Source: Chrysemys picta bellii | Taxonomy: Eukaryota > Chordata > Testudines > Emydidae | Assembly: GCF_011386835.1 (NCBI RefSeq) | Contig: NC_088799.1 | Coordinates: 74,357,302 to 74,421,301, forward strand | DNA: 64,000 bases | Reading direction: 5' to 3' | Shown here: positions 57,911 through 64,000 of the stretch, one piece after another | Numbering within the stretch: the stretch's first letter is position 1 | Layout of the letters: each line of letters opens with the position of its first letter | The notes under the pieces: generated by a model | The model's input: the letters and a program-made list of their open reading frames with translations, nothing else | The model's database searches: none | Told to the model about the DNA's origin: nothing | Translations under genes and position numbers: made by a program

Positions 57911-60309
57911 ATTCACAGGATTTTTGCCGGCTCTTTGTAGAGGAGCAAATTTTACTCCCAAACCTCTTCTATTCAGTCAGTAGGAGTTTGCCCGAGTAAG
58001 CATTGTCCTTTATTACCTTATAGCGTAGTAACAAGGCATCTCACAGCTGCCGTGCATGCCTTTATTCAGTGGAATCATACAGCTGAGGCTGTTGGATTCC
58101 CTGTGGAGGAGCTTGGATGAGGTTATGTTCCAGTTTAGGTCTCTTGGCCGTTTTCTTTGGCCTTCAAAGAGAAAACATTTTCTAGACAAACACACACCTG
58201 GTGGTAAAACAATAGATGCTAATAAATAAATTAATAAAGAAGATGGAATGGAACCGTCATATACAAGGTTTCCAGGAAAACAATTAGCTGTGAGTTACTT
58301 CAAGCCAGAAGATACATTTTTTTCTTTATACCTACAGTGCATGCAGAGCAGCAAACCTTAACAACTTTCTCCTCCAGTCACAGTAGGAATTTAAAAACAA
58401 ACAGAAAATATATATAGTTTTAAATTTTAAAATGTTGGTGTAGTGGGAAGGAAAGTTGTAAGTTTGTGGAAATATGTTTTTCTTAAACACATGGAGATTT
58501 TGCATTTTGGGAAAAATGAAGTAAGCAAAAAACAGCCCTTTGTTTACACTGTTAAGGAGAATCTAAGTGTTTATTTTAATTAGATAGAAGTACCACACAG
58601 ATTAATACTGTGGAAGTAATAAAGATATGAGCATAATATTATGTGCCATGTTAAAAAAATTAAGAGTATATTCAGCATAGTCTAACCACAGCAGAAAGCC
58701 AAATCCTGTTTATTTCACTCATGGCAGTAATCGCAGTGAATTCACTTCAGGAATTGAGCAACATTTGACCAGAAAGTTGAATTAGTGGCACAAATCCTGC
58801 ATACGGTGCATCTTGGTGCAAGCAACATTCTGAGAAACATTTAAAACTGCATTAGAAAATATGATTGTACTGATCTTATTATTTTCTGTAGGTGCCTCCA
58901 TCTACCCACCTGCTAGCTGAGATGTTATTCCAGAATTGAATTATGTTAAAACCCCAGGGTTTGGGTGTTATTAACAATATTTGCCCACATTTTCCTTTTT
59001 TTCTTCCTTTGATTTTTACTTTATTTTATTGATACATATTCACATAGAATAGATAAAACTAGAAGAAAATACATAAAAAGGTACAGGAAGACTACAGGCA
59101 AGTCCTCAGTTATAGACAGATGATGAGTGGGTGGGTTTTGTTCATGATCCATCTGTAAATAGTTTTAAATATAACACCCTACAAATATTCGTTGGAGTGG
59201 ATGGATTCAGGTCTGAAGATTAGGTTTAAAATACTTAGGCCAGATCCTCAGTTGGAGTAATGGAGCTATGTCAATTTACAACAATTGAAAATCTGCTCCT
59301 TAGAACCACAGATTGAAATATCAGCAGATTCGACTTTCTGTAAGGATTGCACTGGTGTCTTTCGCCAACAAACAGTAAGAAGAAAGCATACAGAGGACTA
59401 ATTCCCTGATCCAGTAAAATGCTTAAACATGTACTTAAAGTAAATGGACTACTCATGTGCTTATGAAACAAGAATTTGGTTCAATATAGAGGACATTTTT
59501 AAAGTAAAAAATTGAATCTTTAACATGAATTGGCTGGAAACACCTTGGAACATAATTCCAGTGACATATGCTTTTTTGTTTCATTACCCTTTATTTTGAC
59601 ATCACATAACATGTAGGAGAGGAAATTCAAATTAAGATAATAATGAGCAGCATTAAAAAAAGAAACCAGTTAAGAGACACAAAGATCCTTCTGCTTTACA
59701 TTTTAGGAATCATAGGTAGCAAATGAAAATCAAATAGTGATATAATAAATGTGTGTAGAGAAAATCCAAATGTAACCATTCTCAGAAGGTAACGTCTAGT
59801 GTTGGTATTTGGATTGATATACAGGGAGTTGTTGAGTTATTTGCTAAGAATAAGAGTCACTGAAGGTGAACCTCTTTTTAAATATACTATGCTATATTAG
59901 ATAAGATTCTATTCCGAGTGTGGCACATGTCCATTTAACAGCAACAGCAAAGCTATTTAAAACTAAGCTATTCAAACTGAATAATGAACAAATCTTTACT
60001 TGCATCATCTTCCTTTCAACCTCAAACACATCTTGGATGGTAAATAGAAACATACATACATGGAGTGCAGCACGATAAGGAAAATATTTTGCTTTGGGTT
60101 TTGGAAGGTTTATGTCTGCTTTCCATATTGTGATCCATAGAACTCTTCCTTGTGGTCCATAGGCAAGTGGGCAGCCACACGGTGCAGTCAATCCCAGTCC
60201 CCTATGTGCAAGTATGGCCAGGATGTCTCAAACATAAAGCTGGAACTGCCTGCTGAAACTGCTCTTTAAAGTGAATTAATTCCTACTTTTCCCCCTAACT
60301 CATGGAAAG
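57911..60309. other. AT-rich unique DNA, no gene seen
   Basis: No recognisable domain or terminal repeat. Short 'CATTGACTTCAATGG'-like scraps may occur near 59231. Confidence 0.5.
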
Positions 60310-60944
60310 AGGAGGGTGAAGGTGACAGCCCCCTACCAGCAGACTGGGAGACAGAATAGCTACCACTGCTGACTGGAACCCAATGCCCTGGAATCTTGGG
60401 CTTGACAAGGACCAGCTGTTACCCATAGTAGGAAAATGAGAACTGAGGGATCCTTAATGGGAATCAGAAAAGTCACACTAAAGGAAGACAATTGTATCAG
60501 AAAAAGAAGTGGAGAGAAACCAGGATGTTGGGACTCCTGCCTGGAGGAGTGGGAAGAGACAAAGAAAAAGACAAAGATATGCCAGGACTGCTGCCCTCTG
60601 AGGAGACTGGGTAAAAAGGATGAAGCCGGAGTGAGAACTTGGAAGGGGCTTCCATGAGACCAGGGCTTCTGAAGGACAAAGACTAGAGTAGAAATGTGCT
60701 TCAAGGGGAAGGGTTGTGATTGCAAGTGTATGTAGGGAGGAGAATGAGATTCAGTGTGGGAGAACTGGTTTTGACTGGGGAAAATAAATTGATCTTGTGC
60801 ACGTGTATGTGGAGATTAATTTTGATTTGCCTGGGGGTGAGGGAAACTGATTTGTGAAAACTTGATTGTGGGTTGAATTAATTTTAAGGGTATTGGCAGT
60901 AAGTAGTTTTGAGTTACAGAGGGAGGGGATTGATAACAGATGTC
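60310..60944 (+). repeat. interspersed-repeat-like block, family not assigned
   Basis: Sections such as GAGGAGACTGGGTAAAAAGG and TTTTGATTTGCCTGGGGGTG are familiar to me from turtle repeats. No target duplication or terminal repeat was resolved, so the class (LTR or LINE-derived) is open. Several overlapping frames on both strands are repeat artefacts. Confidence 0.35.
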
Positions 60945-61495
60945 TAGGGCCCTACCAAATTCATGGTCCATTTTGGTTAATTTCACGGTCATGGTATTTT
61001 AAAAATCATACATTTCATGATTTCAGCTATTTAAATCTGAAATTTCACAGTGTTGTAATTGTAGGGGTCCTGACCCCAAAATGGAGTTGTGGTGGGGTCG
61101 CAAGGTTATTGTAGGGGGGAGTGTTGCGATACTGCCACCCTTACTTCTGTGCTGCTGCTGGCAGCAGTGCTGCCTTCAGAGCTGGGCTGCTGGAAAGTGA
61201 CGGCTGCTGGCCAGGAGCCCAGCTCTGAAGGCAGAGCCACCGCCAGCAGAAGTAAGAATGGCATTGTATGGTATTGCCACCCTTACTTCTGTACTGCTGC
61301 CTGGAGATCTGGGCCCTACATCAGCAGTTGCCACTCTCTGACTGCTCAGCTCTGAAGGCAGCAGTGCAGAAGTAAGGGTGGCATGGTATGGTATCGCCAC
61401 CCTTACTTCTGTGCTGCTGCTGGCGGGGCGCTGCCTTCAGAACAGGGCATCTGGCCAACACCCACCACTCTCCGGCCACCCAGCTCTGAAGGCCT
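60945..61495 (+). mobile_element. miniature element, right end truncated
   Basis: Starts TAGGGCCCTACCAAATTCAT and shows the body words TTTCACGGTCATGG and AAATTTCACAGTGTTGTAAT, as in a repeat family I recall from sauropsids. The second half is a palindromic array: GCCACCCTTACTTCTGTGCT and its complement AGAAGTAAGGGTGGC alternate, with CAGCTCTGAAGGCAG units. The expected inverted right terminus is absent. Confidence 0.65.
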
Positions 61496-62074
61496 CCTTG
61501 ACTACTATCTTTCCTATTGAAAATCAAATATAGTCTTCTTTTCCTGCTGTTCTGTCTTACCCTGACTACATGTCATCCATCTTCTCTTATTGCTTCCCAC
61601 CTTGCAGCCCATACTCTGCCTGCTCTTCTTGCCTCCTTATTCCTTTGTTGCTTGCCTCCACACTCATGCCAAAAATGGTTCAAAGCTTGCAAGATCTTCT
61701 TGAATGGCACATCTCTTATATGATTTCAATTATCTTGGGCCAAAGTCTCCTAGGAATAGCTGCTCTAATGAGATTTCAGTTTCATTCAAACAGCAGCAAG
61801 CAAATATGGGTCACTTCTAGCTACACATTTGACCTGATCCTTCTCTTATCCAGACCTTCCCAAAAGTTGAATGGGTGCAGATTTGGGTTTTGGCCTCACT
61901 CTAGCTGAACTATATAAACTATATTAGAGCTTGTTCACTAGTTTACAACAAAAGAGTGGGTGTCAAAACTCCTGTACCAAATCTCTAGCGCAGACTGATT
62001 AATTTTTGTGAGCTATGGGAGACTGAAAAATTAAATGAAAAATTGCTGTCTGTGCTGTTGCAGGCAGAAAATTA
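61496..62074. other. unassigned sequence, no gene seen
   Basis: An open frame of about 110 codons (61570-61908) has no recognisable domain and overlaps another frame. Confidence 0.5.
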
Positions 62075-62182
62075 CCGTATATACTCGATCATAAGCCGCT
62101 TCGTTTATAAGCCGACCCCTGCGAGATGGATAACTAAAAGTGGAAAATGTGTATGACCCATTCATAAGCCAACCCTATAATT

Positions 62183-62330
62183 CAGGGGTCAGCAAACTTT
62201 GGCTCTCGGGCCATCAGAATAAGCCGTTGGCGGGCCGAGATGGTTTGCTTACCTTGAGCATCCACAGGCACGGAGGTAAACCTAAGTAAACAGAGTGTCC
62301 CGGCATGCCAGCTGCTTACCCTGACAGCCT
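62183..62330 (+). mobile_element. hAT-like left end nested in the TA-flanked element
   Basis: Begins CAGGGGTCAGCAAACTTTGG, followed by GGCGGGCCGAGATGGTTTGC, a pattern of a common amniote hAT miniature element. The right terminus (…CGACCCCTG type) was not found, so it is truncated. Confidence 0.5.
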
Positions 62331-62532
62331 GGGACAGCAACTGGTGGGGAAATTTTTTGTGGAGGAGAAGCTGGGAGTCAGAGGAGTAACCCCTGTGACC
62401 ACCCCCCATGTGACCCCACCCCCAGCCCAGGACCCCCACACGCTCCCCAGCCCATCCCTTCCCACCTTATCTGAGGAGGGCCAGGGGAGGATGTCTCTGG
62501 CCTGGCTGGAGCTGCTCCCAAAGGCCGAGCAG

Positions 62533-62629
62533 CGTAGCCGCAGCCTGCTCCAGCAGGCCAGACCGGGCAGCGCAGCCGCAGCATGTTCCAGCAGGCTGGG
62601 CCGGGCAGTGCAGCCACCGCCTGCTCTGG
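62533..62629. repeat. 38-bp tandem repeat
   Basis: Two complete 38-bp units (62533-62570 and 62571-62608) start with CGTAGCCGCAGC and CGCAGCCGCAGC and share CAGCAGG; a third partial unit follows. It produces Ala/Ser/Gln-rich spurious frames. Confidence 0.8.
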
Positions 62630-62908
62630 GGGGCGGGGCCAAGTGGCAGGGCTGCAGCCTGCCAGCCCCGGAGCTGCAGCTGCTTCGGAGGCTGGGGGGA
62701 GAGCAGCATGGCCAGAAACAGAGACACTCTGGCTCTGCCTCTTCCCTTCTGGCTCTGCTGGCTGTGCTGCCTCTCCTTGCTCCCTCTGTTGGGGGGAGGG
62801 GCTGTGTCCCACCTCTCCCTCTCTATACCCATTCATAAGCCGACCCCCTTCTCTGGTGCTTCCCTTTTTTACTAAAAAAAATTGGCTTATGAATGAGTAT
62901 GTACAGTA

Positions 62909-63505
62909 ATTAGTTGATTGTACAAATCTGTACTAATATGAACTTGGTGCCTTTCTTCTAGCTTAAAATCATATGTGATATGTTCACAGCTTATTATAGC
63001 AGTCTTCTTCAAAAAGACAGTAATGGAAGGAACACATTATATCGGAATAGATTTGAAAGAAACAATACAATATTGAAGTCATTGGTATGACTAACATTCC
63101 CTTGGGGTTGAGGAGTTGTCTCTATTTCTGTCTTGAACTGTTTTACTCTTAGTTGTGTATTCATGTCTCCATACATGCACATTAGCAAACACCTTTTACC
63201 TGGGAATGTCATAGCTAAGCCCCTGCTAACACCACCTGTTCTTCTACACAAAGTGAGAACATTGGCAGTGGTGATGATCAAAGCTTTGATTCAAGGATGG
63301 CTGTCAGCAAATAGTATTCAGCACAATGTAGCATAGTAGAGAGATGGGATATTGGGTCAAAGCCATCAAGGAAATCCCTTATTTTATGAAAAGTGCATGG
63401 GGACTTTTCTATCCATGTAGGGCAGGCAAGGCTTCAGATTTTTACATACGCACACAGAAAAACAAATAGTAATCAAATTACTTACCAAGAAAGTAGGTAG
63501 TACTG
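62909..63505. other. AT-rich DNA, no gene seen
   Basis: No recognisable domain or named repeat. Confidence 0.5.
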
Positions 63506-63507
63506 AA

Positions 63508-63592
63508 TTGGCCATGATGGGATTTGAACCCATCATAAAAGTGAATCTTGGTATTTTATACCAGACGCTGAAACCACTAAAACATTCCAATA
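63508..63592 (-). tRNA. tRNA-like sequence or tRNA pseudogene
   Basis: On the minus strand a near-perfect TΨC arm is present: TGATGG, GTTCAAAT, CCCATCA, containing GGTTCAAATCC, which is close to the pol III B box GGTTCGANTCC. Upstream are TAGTGG (A-box-like) and a hairpin TCTGG...CCAAGA with a loop near 9 nt; the variable region is long. The outer pair TTGGAAT against ATGGCCAA is only partly complementary. The anticodon is not secure. It may be a decayed nuclear tRNA, a tRNA-derived SINE head or an organellar insertion. Confidence 0.4.
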
Positions 63593-64000
63593 GGAATGCA
63601 GTGTTGTGGTAAAATTGTGGACGTCTCCTCTGGATTTTAAACTGCCTAGCTCTTTTCACAACTGGCATGATGGTTCTTTATATCATGTCAGTTTAGATAT
63701 TGTATGGCTTTCCCTCCAAACTCCATTGATTCAATGCTTAACATTCCTTTCTCACTTCTGTAGTCTGCTCCCAAAAGGCATAAAAGAGAAGAGGTCTTTC
63801 ACATTCACAAAGACAGTTCCACACAGGAAAATGGCGTTGTCTGATTTAGTTTTCTCTCAAGCAAGCATCTCGCAATTTCATCAACATGGAGTTTTCAGAG
63901 GGCTAGAGTTAAGATGCAAAAGGCCATACTTAAAATATGCTTCACAGTGGATCAGTTTTCAGATTTTGCTTTTCAGTTAAAAATATTAAAAATCAGAGCT
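63593..64000. other. unassigned sequence to window end
   Basis: An open frame of 124 codons (63606-63980) lacks a recognisable domain and is likely chance. Confidence 0.5.

Larger units (their letters stand above)
62075..62906. mobile_element. TA-flanked inverted-repeat element (832 bp)
   Basis: Left end CCGTATATACTCGATCATAA and reversed right end CTGTACATACTCATTCATAA are inverted repeats with few mismatches, both continuing into GCC. The element is flanked by TA on each side (62073-62074 and 62907-62908), which fits a Tc1/mariner-type duplication but is weak evidence alone. The word TTCATAAGCC recurs inside. GC-rich middle with long spurious frames on both strands; no transposase seen. Confidence 0.75.

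Noticed and set aside
62305..62838. 177-codon plus-strand frame and 152-codon minus-strand frame
   Set aside because: Located within a TA-flanked repeat element with a 38-bp tandem array; no domain and high GC explains the openness.
1..64000. CRISPR array, operon or bacterial-type gene cluster
   Set aside because: No regularly spaced direct repeats with unique spacers, no ribosome-binding sites or dense gene packing; composition and repeats are vertebrate.

Overview
This window looks like non-coding nuclear DNA of an amniote, most likely a turtle (Testudines). That assignment is inference. It rests on AT-rich sequence with vertebrate-style decay (CpG loss, short microsatellites), CR1 and L2 LINE fragments, MIR-like CORE-SINEs, DIRS and Penelope-like retroelements together, and several inverted-terminal-repeat families that I recall as abundant in turtles. 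I could not run a database search. I found no host protein-coding gene that I can defend. One 109-bp exon-like block (48478-48586) is the only candidate. The window is probably an intergenic interval or a very large intron.

Layout. 1-8580: AT-rich unique DNA with small microsatellites. 8589-10560: two hAT-type miniature elements, a MIR-like SINE and a CR1 reverse-transcriptase fragment. 11261-14081: a decayed DIRS-type (tyrosine-recombinase) retrotransposon, interrupted by a palindromic miniature element and ending in a large inverted repeat, followed by a short Penelope-type tail (14175-14412). 14413-23251: mostly unique, with a CR1 3' end and several MIR-like SINEs. 23252-24858: a hAT element with a perfect 8-bp target duplication that carries an R2-type endonuclease fragment. 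26338-28700: a cluster of miniature-element termini and an antisense CR1 split by a hAT miniature element. 32846-34522: a 5'-truncated Penelope-like element split by a 1.1-kb C-rich transposon. 36061-38572: a near-complete DNA transposon with a 482-codon open frame on the minus strand, directly followed by a solo LTR (38594-39273). 44300-47200: a DIRS terminal fragment, a palindromic miniature element and a decayed L2 reverse transcriptase. 48590-55000: quiet unique DNA. 55060-62906: LTR-like repeats, three dated miniature elements and nested repeats. Near the right end (63508-63592, minus strand) is a tRNA-like sequence.

The most interesting points are three. First, the minus-strand transposase-like gene (zinc-finger-like N-terminus, probable RNase-H-type C-terminal half, one stop and one homopolymer frameshift) has four ATTGCATCA/TGATGCAAT-type sites 138-220 bp upstream of its ATG; that word is the ATF4/C-EBP stress-response element. 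Second, both Penelope-type 3' tails hold a hammerhead-ribozyme-like core. Third, 8-bp and other target-site duplications allow nested insertions to be ordered exactly (hAT in CR1, C-rich element in Penelope, R2-type fragment inside hAT). None of the elements appears intact, so they are fossils rather than a working system here.
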